Of a stretch of 64,000 nucleotides of DNA, positions 35,901 to 47,385 are shown in pieces. Below the pieces are notes generated by a model that worked only from the letters and a program-made list of their open reading frames with translations, ran no database searches and was not told where the DNA came from. Position 1 is the stretch's first letter, and every line of letters begins with the position of its first letter. This DNA is from Lunularia cruciata. Its lineage: Eukaryota > Streptophyta > Marchantiopsida > Lunulariales > Lunulariaceae. The position numbers and the translations under genes were made by a program. The stretch spans positions 34,410,001-34,474,000 of the forward strand of contig OX419757.1 in the NCBI GenBank assembly GCA_948567375.1. Direction: 5' to 3'.

Positions 35901-36400
35901 GTGTCCCACCAGACGACTAAATAACTACAGTACTGTATTCTGCGATTGCATTTTCAGCGAGGTGTAAAGTGAGCCTGTCGCTACTAACTTGGTAGTGCCA
36001 TCATAGACTTCAGCTATATGGGGGTGTTGGGTGCCAGGCATACCCGCAGTACATGGCACCAAAGCTGCCTGCCTTCCACCTCCTTGTATCTCACGACCCG
36101 TCGTCAGCAAGAGAAAGGTTGAACTAATGCTTGATTTCCCCCTAGACCAGCCCCACAATTAGGCTACTCGCATAGGTTACTGCTGACTCATTCTGGATTG
36201 ATGTAGAAACTATCCAAAATCTCCTACTTGACTCCAGTCGAACCTAGTCTACACAAGAATGGAATTTACTCATGGATCATATCCAGTATATCAAGTACTG
36301 TAGCCAACTTATCCACAACTGTGTGACTTCCTAGACCTTACATGGTTCATATCACACATTTGTCATATGGAGAGCAGTCCAGAACAGGCAGGATCCTGTC
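32941..36400. other. CpG-retaining block, part 1, no transposon similarity seen
   Basis: Base composition is balanced and CpG is frequent (for example 33380-33420). No transposon or gene domain is readable on either strand. Small frames include the candidate exon at 34006-34218 and a 52-codon arginine-rich ATG frame near 35595. It might be intronic or intergenic host DNA, or a diverged insertion of other origin. Confidence 0.4.
34006..34218 (+). other. Candidate exon with a good 5' splice-site match
   Basis: The frame stays open for 70 codons after a stop at 34003 and reads with good protein character (TKLGSDKVVHVIGNEEFTIE, then DFTLDIYGEGTSG). At about 34180 the sequence ctctg/gtgagtattt matches a plant 5' splice site well, so the exon could end there. 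No ATG is present at the start, and no strong acceptor was found (aacag/gt is the best). No family is recognised. It is a lead only. Confidence 0.18.
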
Positions 36401-38065
36401 TTGAGGTTCTGAGTTTAAAATCGCGGTGATATGGAAAATCACTTTTTAGTACAATGTGGTCCTCTTTGTGCTGGTTGGTATCGACTGAAGGTACATAAAT
36501 ACATTCAATTTACCTTTGGATAACGTTCTATGTAAAAAAGACCTAATCTATCATCAGAAATTATGTAAGTTTTCTTTGGAGTTAGATAATTAAATCTTAA
36601 TTAGGTCTTTGTTAGCACTAAGAGTTCACCATTTGATTTATCCTGGATTGATAACCAGTTATATAGTAAAAATAATAACTGAAAACTGTGATTTTGTTAA
36701 AGACTAAACGTATCACTCAAATCTTATTGAAGAGTATGGTTTACTTTTGGTACCTATGTGATTATTTTAGAAATTAACTTTAATGTGCTGTTTTAGAAAC
36801 CTACATGAGAAACGGAAAAAATAAAGATCAAAACACTTACAAAATATATGATTAACTTTGTAGTAAGTTCCTATATTCCACTTATGTTACAAACGTGGGC
36901 TTCAAGTTCAGAATCGGTTACCCAAAATCAATTTAAACTTGTTGTACCAGTAAAAAAGAATTTTACTAATTATATTTTCAATCAAGCGTGACTGCACTTA
37001 AGGCCAGTAAAATACAAAAAACTTGACTATAAAGCAAGATAAAACGTTATAGAGATATATCAAATTATTTTATAGTTAGAACATCAATTTAAAATAATAA
37101 AATGAGTCTAAATGAGAGAAAACTGAAAAACAGATTTAATTGGATAACCGAAAATCAAAACTTCACAAGTTTTGAATATTTATTTGAATATCTTACAACC
37201 TTGATAAAGAAAAATTTAAAACAAGCTCAATATGTTTGAATAATGACTATTGATTGTATATTCATAAAAATGAATGTCCAGAATATATTTCTTTCAGCGG
37301 TATATTGTTTATTTATTTATTCCTCTTACGTCAGTTTCTGCTATATATTATTAAGTTTGTATTTGCTCATATCTTTGATGTCAAGTTAAATCTTATCTGC
37401 ATTGACCCCATGCCGAGACTGTTGAAATATTGTATTGTTGAGATGAAAGAAGTATTTTTAGATCAACATTTTTTGACTGAAGAAAGAAATACATCAGCTT
37501 ATCTTGGAAAGCCCTTAAATATTAATTATCCTTGGATAATCACTTAAAGTATATTCGATGCAGTACAAAATTTCATATATTAGCAGTGTTATTTAGGAGG
37601 AATTGTTGCAGTGTTCAGCGAGTTTAAGGTTAACTGTTTTTCCTATTTCTAAAATTAAGATATTGGATATAAAGAGAAAAACTAGATATGTAATTATGGT
37701 TTCTATCTTTGTTATATTTCAGTAGAAAATAAGAGAAAATTACTGAAAATTAGTTACGTATGGTAACTATCTTTGTTAATTCAAAGTGCATAAAGAGTTC
37801 TCACATTATAGCTAAGTAGTGGTCAAAGAACTATCATACTCTATAATTTCAGGAAATAAATTTACCATGTTCCAAATAACTTGATTATTATGTACGTAAT
37901 AAATTTATTTGATAGGAATATTATGGTTTAAGAAGAAAAATTCAAAATGAAGTTGAGATTTTTAGAAATATTGAATGAGTCTAGAAAATTTGCAATAATT
38001 TCTCCTAGAATTTCTGTTATAGTAAATCCTAGTATGTCAAAAAGTCCAAAGAAGTTCACAAATAC

Positions 38066-38102
<37 letters not shown>

Positions 38103-39000
38103 ATATCCGCTTAGAAAGGTTGGATTGTATTCTTAATTTTTAGATGACTTGCTTTCTCATGAAATTTGTATAAAGGTCACTCATTATAATTAGGGGCATT
38201 TAAATTTAAAGAGATTAATTAAAGGAATTTTCCATGAAATATGAAATATTCAAATAATAATAGATTGATACAATTAACAAGGTTAAAAATTTTAGAGAGG
38301 CTGGAAGAGAAATAAAGAAATATAACAAAGTGCTAGTACATTTGTTGTTCAAATCCAATATCCGAAGGGAAATTTGGTTTTAGTATTGCACCAGAGTAAT
38401 AATAATTTAGATAGAAAATCGCGACATTACTCTCATAATTCTGGACCCCAAAAAAATATTGGTTGTTTACTTCAGTCTAATAATATATTATACTATCATA
38501 CCAAGTATATATATTGTGGGAATTTGATGTTTTGAAAAATGAATCTATTTTGGATCAATATTCCGAATAAATTTTTTATAATTGAATTTTTTTTGATTTT
38601 TGTAAATTTTCCGATTTTGCAACATAGCAATCAACAAAGGATGAAATACATCGAGTGTTAAAAATTAGATAAGCTCTATTTGGTAATTTTATATCCTTAT
38701 ACAATGTTGAAACATTACCAAAATCAAAGGGCATAATTACAAACAGCATGATTATTTTACTCTACTTGAATGTGACTGAAATTAAATCAAGAGATCTTGA
38801 AAATTTTAAATGTAGTTACAATTTTTTCTTGGAAATTCTCTATTAAAAGATTATATATGTAGATGATAATGATTTGAGATGATATATTAAAACCTAGAGA
38901 CGAGACTTTAGTGCTGTCTTATGGTCATTTTTCACTCAAAAGTTGATTTATAATCTTATCGTAGTCCACTTAGAAGAAATACTAATACAGTCCCATGCCA
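36400..39000. other. Very AT-rich core of the CpG-retaining block
   Basis: The stretch is visibly dominated by A and T on both strands with many stops in all frames; the longest frame is a 97-codon one at 37254-37547 starting at a non-recognised point. It contains a TA microsatellite at 38062-38103. No domains were seen. Such AT-rich DNA can be intron, intergenic spacer or matrix-attachment-like sequence; none is shown. Confidence 0.45.
38062..38103. repeat. ATAC/TA microsatellite
   Basis: Four ATAC-type units pass into about fourteen TA units. It is simple sequence in AT-rich DNA. Confidence 0.95.
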
Positions 39001-41747
39001 ACTGCAAGGAGTAAATGTTCACGGGGTTTCAGTGATGAAGAGGAATAGTATCAAATTATGATGATAATTTGATTGCACCAAGTTCCACCCTACTACAGAT
39101 CTTGCAAGAGTGTCAAATTTACTGAGCAAGCTGGTACGTTCAGCCCCATTTCACCAGTGTGATCGCCAGGTCCTGTTCAACACATACCTCTTTCAACACG
39201 GAGCTGAGCTTTGGTGCAGAAGCCAATGCCATGTTGAAGGTTTACCGAAATACACTCTTTTCACAAGGCGTATATAAAAGAAACAACTCAGCTCGGAGTA
39301 TTGGAAGAAGAAAACTTTATTCAGATCTAAAGCGCAGGGAGCAATGGAAATTGGCTTTGCGTTGTGTTCTCAGTGAATTCTTCGCTCGTGCGTTCTGTAG
39401 TTCCGCGAAGCAATTTGCAAAAATGATTGCTTTCCGGACTGAGAATGTTCCCGCTGTCAGTTAGGGAGTAGGATAGAGGGGATAAAATACTAGAGTGTGT
39501 AACGATAAGGTGCGATCAAGAACGCTAATTCTCAATTCTCCTGGTGAGAGCTGGGAATACCGAATAGCGTTGTTCCTTTCGAATTCAAGACTGTCTGACG
39601 GCCGAGGAAAATAGACAATAAGACAAACTATCAGCTGTGATATAAGGCGACAATTCGAAGACCCAATTAGCAATAGAAGGTTCGACTTGAATTGATGACG
39701 TATGACACGAGGAAAGTTGCAAAGATAGAACACATTCAGTCCAACAGTAAGCCTAGATGTCAACGAGTTCGATTTACTCCTTGAAGTTTGAGAGGCACAG
39801 TGCGGATATTTGACGGGTTAATCCCATTCATGCGTTCAGTGAAGTGAAATAACGCGGTGTAGTAGGACTGCTTTGGACCTAATCTTTTGAATTTAGCTCT
39901 CTATTCTAAGAGATTTCCTACCCGCTACGATGATCTTCTATGATTCGGAAGCCAACTACTCTCCTTTACTGATTTCTGTGACGGCATTCGCGGTGAGAAA
40001 CAGGATCTAAGCGGTAGAATTAATTGAAATGCCAACGTGGATGGTAAGTGCAACAAAGGATTTCAAGAAGAATATCTCCCTTAGCGTCCGTGTCAACAAG
40101 TCTAATCGACTTGTCGGATCATAGGTCATAGCTATCTCCGACATCTCTGCAAAATCACACCATTCACACGCGTTATGCTTCTTGTGTAATTATACATTTT
40201 TCATTTCAAGAATCCGATATCAAATAACAGACGGTGGCTTTTCTTTTCGTTTGCGGAGCAATTTGGTAAAATTAGTTGTCTCCGGATATCACTCCCATAC
40301 TTAGATGACAAAAAATTCTTAATGCCCACCCAGTTGCTGTCGGCCCAGCGTTATTACTGGAGTATCGACAGCTGTAGTATCAAGCGCGGTGCCTTCGGCG
40401 GAGAGCAACAGTTCTGTTTCCCTCTTCAATTCAGTAGTGGACGATTGCAATTGTTTTCGGTCGACATAGAGTGGAAGACAGAGTGTGTTCAATCCACAAA
40501 TTGAAGATTTGTTTTGCTGATTTAGATCAGGTAGATCAAACTGCATAAGAACGGCAACGAATGCACGAATTTGGCACACGTGAAATTTCTTGACAATGTT
40601 GTGTCACTGCAAAGTCAGTATCCTCTTAACTTCTGTAATCACAGGAACAGAGTTTTGGATTATACCGAGACGGTAACATAAATCTGTGAATTCTCAGAGT
40701 CTTGTTACATCTATTTTAATCCAGGCAATGGAAATCTTTCGCTGTCCGTTGGACTCCATGTAAGCAGTTAGCAAGATGACATAAACCTAGAGAGGCGTGT
40801 AGCTGCTGTTGGAAAGTACCGGTATATTAATCTTGTTTGAACTTCCAGCCAATCCATGTCTTTGTTGAGACTGTGGAAACAACTTTATCCGATGTCTCTC
40901 AAAAGCTTCGGTTTGCGTACAGTACAGTTCAAGTTGCAACTATGTGTGAAAGCATGGAATCACGGTCTCCACTTTTGTCTACGAGAAGTGCATATTCAGT
41001 ACAGTACTTAGATTTATGAGCACTGTACATTGTTAGTTTCCCGCGTTCTATTAAATCTAAGCATATTGTAGTTGATAATGTACAGTTCAGCCTCACACGG
41101 AGAAAGGTATCTGGTGCGCAAGAGCAGCTGGACGAGGACTTAAAGCCAATGATGACTGAGAGTTACATGGATCCCAACGGAACTGGTCAATCAAACTCCT
41201 TACACGGTATGTATCATTCACCACATTTGTAGTGAAATTTGTACATGTAATGAGGAAAGATCAGAAATTCAGGTGCTGTATAACTGACGTAAACCTCTAT
41301 TTGCCGTGTTAGCGTGGGACTCGGCTTTTACGAAGACGTAATTTTAGCTTTACAGAAAGGAAGGCGATAATGCAGATCCGTTTCTACCGCGTGAGTCTAC
41401 CTCAATGGTCACTTCTTAGACTACGAAGAACTGCGATTTGCAATTGACCACACAAGGCAAACACATACTGCCTATCGTCAGAAGTACCGGAACTAATGTC
41501 TAAAGGATTTGCAGATATTTTAAGCATAAAAGTAGTTCACAAGCGGCAGATGAACATACAATCCACTGCCATTTGTAGAGATCGTCCGTATGCACGCTTT
41601 ATTCCTTATTAGATTCACAACATGCTTGTCTGAAGATGGAAAAAGAAACGGGCAGGAGAACGAAAAGGACCTTTATGACAAAGAAATGAAGTAAAGAACA
41701 AAACACCATTCCTAGCTTTTGTGATCTAGCAACATATTTACCGACCA

Positions 41748-41916
41748 GCTGGAAGAAAGCGATTTGAGCAGGGTAGACGAGAATCGTATGTTTTCGCTGG
41801 AGTATTGGCATGTTGGAAGTCAGATTGTGTCGGCTGGAAGAAAGCGATTTGAGCAGGGTAGACGAGAATCGTATGTTTTCGCTGGAGTATTGGCATGTTG
41901 GAAGTCAGATTGTGTC
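41748..41916. repeat. Near-perfect tandem duplication, period 85 bp
   Basis: Starting gctggaagaaagcgattt at 41748 and again at 41833, the two units are identical over 84 bp, with the copies running head to tail. Such identity points to a recent duplication, in clear contrast to the old duplications elsewhere in the window. No coding sense is evident. Confidence 0.95.
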
Positions 41917-42536
41917 ACTTTACGTAAGAAAATAATTTGGTAAGAAGGCGACTTGACGGAGTCTTCCCATCCTTCTTGTCACCCGTACAAGGAGAAGACA
42001 TAGAGATAAAATGAGGCTAAGCTCCAATCGTATTGATAATAGTACAGGTAAGAAAATAATAAACATGCACGATATTATCCCTAATTTTGAAAAAAAAGAG
42101 ACGTAAAAACGCTCATAGAATCAATTTCTCCGTATAGTCATCACAACCGCGATACAATAGGTGGAAATGGAAGAAGAAGAATTTACCAGATCGTCAGCAG
42201 CCAAGTTTCAGCAAATTTCGAATCCTATATTCTTGCACGGAAAGGGATCTTGCAGTCCACTCCTGATCTGCAGAAGTGCCAGGAGCAAGCATATAGGCGC
42301 ACCAAGAGGGTGCTCTTACGTTATTTTATTGCCCTGACACTCGTAACTCGAATTCAATGAACAGGGTATGTACTGTACAGCTTACGAGGGTTTTGTCTCG
42401 CACTCTTTCCAGCCTTACAGTGTGACTATAAACATTTTGCAAAAATTAATATTGTTAAAAGGAAAAGAAGGCGACCCGCGTAGGAAAGACGAAGGATGGG
42501 AAGATCCATCAAGCCGAACAAGGGAGCGAAAAAAAA

Positions 42537-42796
42537 GTAACATGGGGTTAAACCACAATAGAGTCTATATGAGAAATCTGCCCTACCGCAGATTGTTTGG
42601 TGACGAGTACCGCATTCAAAAGTTTCCACGCTACTGGTGGAGACGCAAATGAGTAAAAAACACCAACTCTAACGAAAGAAAGAGAAAGAGAACCGCAGAG
42701 ATAACACAAACATCAAACCTTGCAAAGGGGAGACAAAATAGTAAAATGGGGCTAAGCCGCAATAGAGTTAGATACTAGAAATCTGCCTTACTGCAC
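42537..42796. repeat. Dispersed short duplication, about 55 bp, spacing 204 bp
   Basis: gtaacatggggttaaaccac... at 42537-42592 recurs as gtaaaatggggctaagccgc... at 42741-42796, both continuing aatagagt and gaaatctgcc[c/t]ta. A weaker relative (aaaatgaggctaagctccaa) is at about 42008. It may be a small unit spread by local duplication. Confidence 0.75.
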
Positions 42797-43060
42797 CTAA
42801 GATATCCAAACTCAAATTGCATTCCTTGTCCTTCAAACTGCATGTTTAGATGTACGTTGTGAAGATTGAATAGAGCTAGAATACAATAACGTTGTACCCG
42901 AAGCAAAGGTGAGTTTTTTTGGAACTCAAAACAAATTGCCATGATGGTAAGTATAATTCTGATATTAAACTTAGGCCAAACTTGAGGTCAAGAGAATGAG
43001 CCTGATCTGGATGAAAAGTTTGCTCTAGGCTACGCATTCTTTGTTGCACAAATTTATTAT

Positions 43061-44160
43061 TGTCGTGACATTCTAATTAGCACCTAAGCTAGTTTGCTTG
43101 GATGTTAGAATGGTAGTATGGGCAATCATAGATATTTTGATATTTGTTCATGGACTACCTGATGGTGGCTAAATTTCATATTAGCACTCCTATCACATGG
43201 TGAGACCCATCATTTCTTGCACTATTCGCACCATCAGATGTCCCGTTAGAGTTGCTCGACCTTCAGGTCGAGCAAAGGGGTATACGTTTGAAGTGCAGCT
43301 CTAAAGAGCTCACTTCTTTGATGTTGAGCCTTCAAGTTCCTAGCTATGATGGATAGAGACCGTGAGCGTCACCTGAAGTTTTTTAGCTAGAGTGGACGTG
43401 GCTTTACTATACTCATAGTTTGATTGTTGGCAGATTGCTGAGTGTAGAATCGAGTTCAGATCCGATTGGCCCCTAGATCTTTGCTTCCTAGACTGATGCC
43501 CTAGCCAACTGGTCCACCCTCACTTGTTGTTTTAGTGATTGGCCCATTATTCTCTATACACTTATAGCTTTGGCTAGGAGATGTAGTTTGATCCCATTCT
43601 TAGTTTAGGACGTAGATAGGAACTCCTATTATGTCAAATGCCAAATGGTGGTAGATTTGGTCTTGTGTGGCTTTATGAAATGGTGGTAGAGTCGGTCTTG
43701 TGTGGCTTTTGTTTAGATTTCTTGTGATTGGACCCCTCCATTCTTTACTTCTTGTTTGTGCATCATATTTGTGTGAGATGCACTGAATTTAGAGTGTGCT
43801 TGGTGTGCTCTTGGTAGTGAGGCTTGAGTGATGACCAATCAGACTACCTTTGTTTCTCTTTGGTGAGGCAGGAATTGATGGACCTGTAGACCCTGAGAGT
43901 AGGTGTTGTGATGGCAAGTTATAAGTCGTCTTTTCCCCTAGTGTAGTTGTCTAAGTTAGAGTTACATTAGTGGGTAGTGTTCGTTGATATTGGCACTTGG
44001 TGGTGCTCAATTGGTGTTGGTACTTGGTGGTATTGGTTCTTGGTGGGGTACTTGCGGTTGCGGTTGCAGTTGGCGGTTTGTGGTTACTTTGTCACGATAG
44101 AGTTCTTTGGGGATTCTAGTGGAGATAGCCGTACAATACACATTGGGTTTACTCAAAGTG
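43061..44160 (+). mobile_element. 5' LTR and leader of retrotransposon C1
   Basis: The start TGTCGTGACATT matches TGTCATGCCATT at 52554 and TGTCACGCCATT at 58492. The three copies share a long order of words (gagctcacttct, ctagatct[t/c]t, ccaccctcacttgttg, gatcccattctt, tttcttgtgattggacc). C1 is about 1.1 kb here, against about 1.55 kb in C2; the missing part corresponds to C2 about 53000-53420. The LTR/leader boundary is not resolved. Confidence 0.8.
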
Positions 44161-44165
44161 GTGCT

Positions 44166-44174
44166 TGGTATCAG
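44166..44174 (+). other. Possible primer-binding site (initiator-Met tRNA type)
   Basis: TGGTATCAG, the usual start of the tRNA-iMet primer site in plant LTR elements, lies just before C1 gag. It is kept as tggtattag at 54101 in C2 and cggtatcag at about 60773 in C3. The match stops after nine bases and the expected LTR CA end is not clear next to it. Confidence 0.4.
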
Positions 44175-44837
44175 CCTATATCTTGGGTCCCAATGAGGAG
44201 GAGATTGACTTTGAGTTGGATTTTGACACAAGAGTTGATTCAGTTGAGAGTGCCCTTGGTATGTCCGCACCGTTGTTGTGGGACATGGACGAGATTTATG
44301 GGGCCTCCAAAAGCCCTAAGCGTTACTTTAGTACAATGGGTACCATTGAGTTAGATGACTTCATCCAAGAGTTTGATAGTTAGTGTGATTTGCAATAGAT
44401 GCAAAACCCGACTTTTTTCACATCCTTTATGGCATGGAAGGGCTTATTTCAACATTTGGAGGGTCAACCAATGGACAACTACCATGAGTTCAAGAGAGCT
44501 CACTTAGAGGATATTGAGTTATGGAGACAATATTGGTCCCCAAACTATGTCTCCATCACTTCAGGCTTGGTTGCTAGGGGCAGATCAGCTATACCCACGA
44601 GTTCTAGCTTGAGTAGCATTGGTGGAGCTAGTGGAGGTGCACTAGTTGGAGATAGTGCTACTACGAGTGGAGGTACCGCTACAAGAGGTGGTGTGGTACC
44701 GGGGGTTAACCCCATGGTGGAGTTCTTCCAATGTTTGAGGCAAAACCACCAGAGAGTGCGGACTAACAAGCTGAGGAGCTTGTAGGAGTTCCAACGGAAG
44801 GCTGGAGAGAGCCTACACGAGGCATACACTTGCATGA

Positions 44838-45590
44838 TGTAATACCAAGAGCTCACCATATGATCTAGATGTGAAATTTGGTTTGGTAACATCTAGAATG
44901 ATGATATACATGATGGTCAAAATAGATCAGATAGAAGTACCACCAAAAGGGTACTTCTACTAATAGGGCAGAAAACCAAAATAGATTTGAAAACCTTAGA
45001 ACCAATAGCTAGATATATGATTTGAAGGTGAGAATTGGGTTGGTAACATCTGGAAGGATGTTACACAAGATGGAATGAATAGATCAAAAATAGGTATCAC
45101 CAAAAGGGGACTTCTACTAATAGAGTTGGAACCGAAATATGCCTCAAATCTTTGATGGCAATTTTGGAGGCATAAACGGATGAATTAGGCCTAAAAAATG
45201 TGCAGATTCCCCCCAATGTAGGAAAGGCTAGCCCTCCCTCCTGCCTGCTTTGTCTCATCGATAGCTTTCCAATGGTATCTCACCCACGTGATTCTGAGAT
45301 TCTTACAAGAAGATTCCCTAAAAGATTCCCTCCGGTCAAAGCTTGTTTGACCAACCAGATAGGACCAAGACCGACATGCCACCCATCTAAGTAAGTAATC
45401 CAAGGGTGGAGCTTGCTGACATGTCACCTATCTATGTACCTAATCCTATGGTGTAGCTTCATTGGAGGAGATCCGCTTTGCCTATATAATAAAGAGAAGT
45501 TGCTCCTTTGGGGCATCGGAGTTTGAGTGTGAAAGTGTGTGTTTCTCATGGTGTGTTTCTCTTCAGGTCTCCTATCCTCGGAGTATTACA
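44838..45590 (+). mobile_element. Solo LTR of family A inside C1 gag
   Basis: The element starts TGTAATACC and ends GTATTACA, with catga on both sides (44833-44837 and 45591-45595), a perfect 5-bp target duplication. Uninterrupted gag at the same point in C2 (about 54775) and C3 (about 61439) confirms the empty site. No internal A sequence is present, so this is a solo LTR left by recombination. It is collinear with 5975-6714. Confidence 0.96.
45285..45490 (+). promoter_or_regulatory. LTR-A promoter motifs: G-box, inverted W-box pair, TATA box
   Basis: CACGTG, a perfect G-box, lies at 45285-45290. GGTCAAA (45334-45340) and TTTGACC (45346-45352) form an inverted repeat of the WRKY-type TTGACC core. 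TATATAAT lies at about 45483-45490. The arrangement repeats that of copy 1 with the same spacing. Stress-responsive control is known for other plant LTRs with such motifs; here it is inference. Confidence 0.55.
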
Positions 45591-46699
45591 CATGAGGTTG
45601 CTGATTTTTTTTACTAAGGGAGTTATTGAGGCCCAAGCAATCCAGTTTTGGTATGGGATATTGGACAAAAGTTACAACGTAGAGTTTATGATGTTACATT
45701 GTTACAGGCTACTTTGCCCACTTTGGCAGTGGTCTTTGGTTTGGTTGAGCATATTGAGCTCAACATGGTGGAGGAGAGAGTGGTGACATCTAAATTTTGT
45801 AGGGAGACCTGCTTCTAGAGTGCAGCAAAGTGCACCACGTCTAGTTGGTTTTTGAGGATAGGGTGGACAGCCTAGGTCCTATGGAGCAAGTGGAGGGCCT
45901 ATTGTAGTTAGAACCTTACCTTCATTTTTGGATCAACATCAACCAATGAGTAGTGTTGTTGCTTGTTGGACTTGTGGTGGATCTCATCACAAGAGAGAGT
46001 GCCCTCATGGCAGCGGACGTGATACCTCTGGTGCATCACAGCCAACACAAAGACAATGTGAGCACTGTCATAGATATGGTCACTCTAGTGACAGGTGCTT
46101 TGACCTACACTAGGAGTTATAGAGTGGTAGGGCTGCTATGGTAGGTAGAAGAGGAGCTCTAGTTCATGGAGGACGAGGTGGTGGTAGAGGATCTACACCT
46201 AAAAGGAATGCAGCACCTGCCCTTACTTTTGATACAACTATGGCTACTCGAATTGAGCAATTGGAGCAGAGATTGGCTAGTATGGCCATTGCTCAAAGGA
46301 GATCAGATTTGGATGCTGAGGCTTCCACCTTATATGTTTGTGATAGAGATGCTTTGGACTTCATCTGTGGAGCAACACAAGTGGATGCATCTGTAGCAAT
46401 AACTACTAGTGTAGTACATGCTTTAGAGCCTAGAGGAACATTAGTGGAGTTGGACCCACAAAGTGGAGAGGTTGGGAGATAGGTCAGACTTCCCCAGTCT
46501 TTCACACTCTTTGAGGCCCTATAGACGTCATCCATGGCTCCTAGACGTCTTAGTGCAGGTGTGATAGGTGGTGATGGGGTGCATGATGGACTACCTACTA
46601 GTCACCTACCTGCTCCCACATAGATTGAGCCTAGCATGATGTTGGGGGCGGCTCAGCTGATTATGCATTATCTTTTATTTTCAGCTAGTTATTTACAAC

Positions 46700-47378
46700 A
46701 TGTGACCATTGGTAATTGACCTAGATTGGCTGCCATGCTTTGTGAGAGTAGGGATGATGTGGTTCTTTCTTCTAGAGTAGAGGTGGTGGATAGTGGAGCT
46801 AACTTGGTTGAGGAGCATGGGATCCGCTCAACAACCAATGGTTTATGGCAGGTAGCAACGGCTAGATTGGAGGAGTTGCCGACTAGACCAGCCTTTGAGA
46901 GAGCGCAGTTCACACTTGGTATTGTCCTATTGGATAACCGGAGGGGGATCTTTTGTTTGGTGGGACCTTCAAGGAAGGTATATACACCATAGAGGGTCTT
47001 ACTTGACTTTGGTGCGCAACCCTTTATGTTGGAAAAGGCTATAGTTGTCCATCTAAGGTTATGGAAGACCAATGTGGAGAAGTGTCCATTTCAGATCCAA
47101 ACATCTCTAGGAGGTGGTTCAACATAGTACATCACACATGGAGAGCTTGTTGTCTAGGTTCAGCCTGGTCACCCGATTGATAGCTTGGTGGTGAGAGCTC
47201 AAGCTATTATGACAATAGTTGAGTCATATGATGTGTTAGTTGGGGAAGCAATGTTATACCCCATGGGTTTCAATATTGACTATTGGGAGGAGACAACCTC
47301 CTATAGACCAGGCTAGTAGTTAGGTGAAGGATGAGTACATCACCTACCATTACGCTTCAATAGTGGCAATCTTGGCTC
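46700..47378 (+). pseudogene. Aspartic protease of retrotransposon C1
   Basis: This is the retroviral-type protease that would cut the C1 polyprotein. In the frame opened at 46726, the active-site region reads VLLDFGAQPFMLEKA, with its Asp at 47005-47007. The usual Ser or Thr of the Asp-Ser/Thr-Gly triad is Phe here, which would abolish activity. About 75 codons later comes YDVLVGEAMLYPMGFNIDYW, the conserved C-terminal Leu-Gly region of this protease type. Upstream text (46726-46992) is a linker. A stop lies just before the active site. It follows gag and precedes the methyltransferase piece directly. Confidence 0.8.
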
Positions 47379-47385
47379 ACTATAG

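Larger units (their letters stand above)
39001..42860. other. CpG-retaining block, part 2, no gene recognised
   Basis: Balanced composition returns. A 101-codon frame (39162-39464) is basic, with SIGRRKLYSDLKRREQWKL, but begins at GTG and matches nothing known. A minus-strand frame at 40319-40579 is similarly unassigned. Two local duplications are present (41748-41916; 42537-42796). No transposon features, tRNA or rRNA signals were found. Confidence 0.4.
44261..46482 (+). pseudogene. Gag of retrotransposon C1, interrupted by a solo LTR
   Basis: Gag is the structural protein that packages element RNA into particles. One frame runs from the ATG at 44261 through DMDEIYGASKSPKRYFSTMG, MAWKGLFQHLEGQPMDNYHE and a serine-glycine linker to the LTR-A insertion at 44838. 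In-frame TAG stops lie at 44381, 44396 and 44783. After the insertion it resumes at 45592 with AQAIQFWYGILDK, then a frameshift. Two zinc knuckles follow at about 45961-46095: CWTCGGSHHKREC (CX2CX3HX4C) and CEHCHRYGHSSDRC (CX2CX4HX4C). A glycine-arginine stretch comes next, then a helical piece (RIEQLEQRLASMAIAQ). Comparison with C2 and C3 shows the stops replace Trp or Gln codons. It is dead but well preserved. Confidence 0.88.

Noticed and set aside
38041-38103. CRISPR-like or satellite repeat
   Set aside because: It is a simple ATAC/TA microsatellite without spacers.
36400-39000. Organelle DNA insertion because of high AT
   Set aside because: No plastid or mitochondrial gene, tRNA or rRNA segment is recognisable on either strand.
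39162-39464. A 101-codon basic frame in the CpG-retaining block
   Set aside because: It begins at GTG without ATG, has no splice signals I trust and matches no family; a frame of this length is expected by chance in balanced DNA.
46138-46482. A separate RNA-binding protein gene with an RGG-like region
   Set aside because: It is in frame with the zinc knuckles, is repeated in C3 (61993-62240) and is part of Gag.
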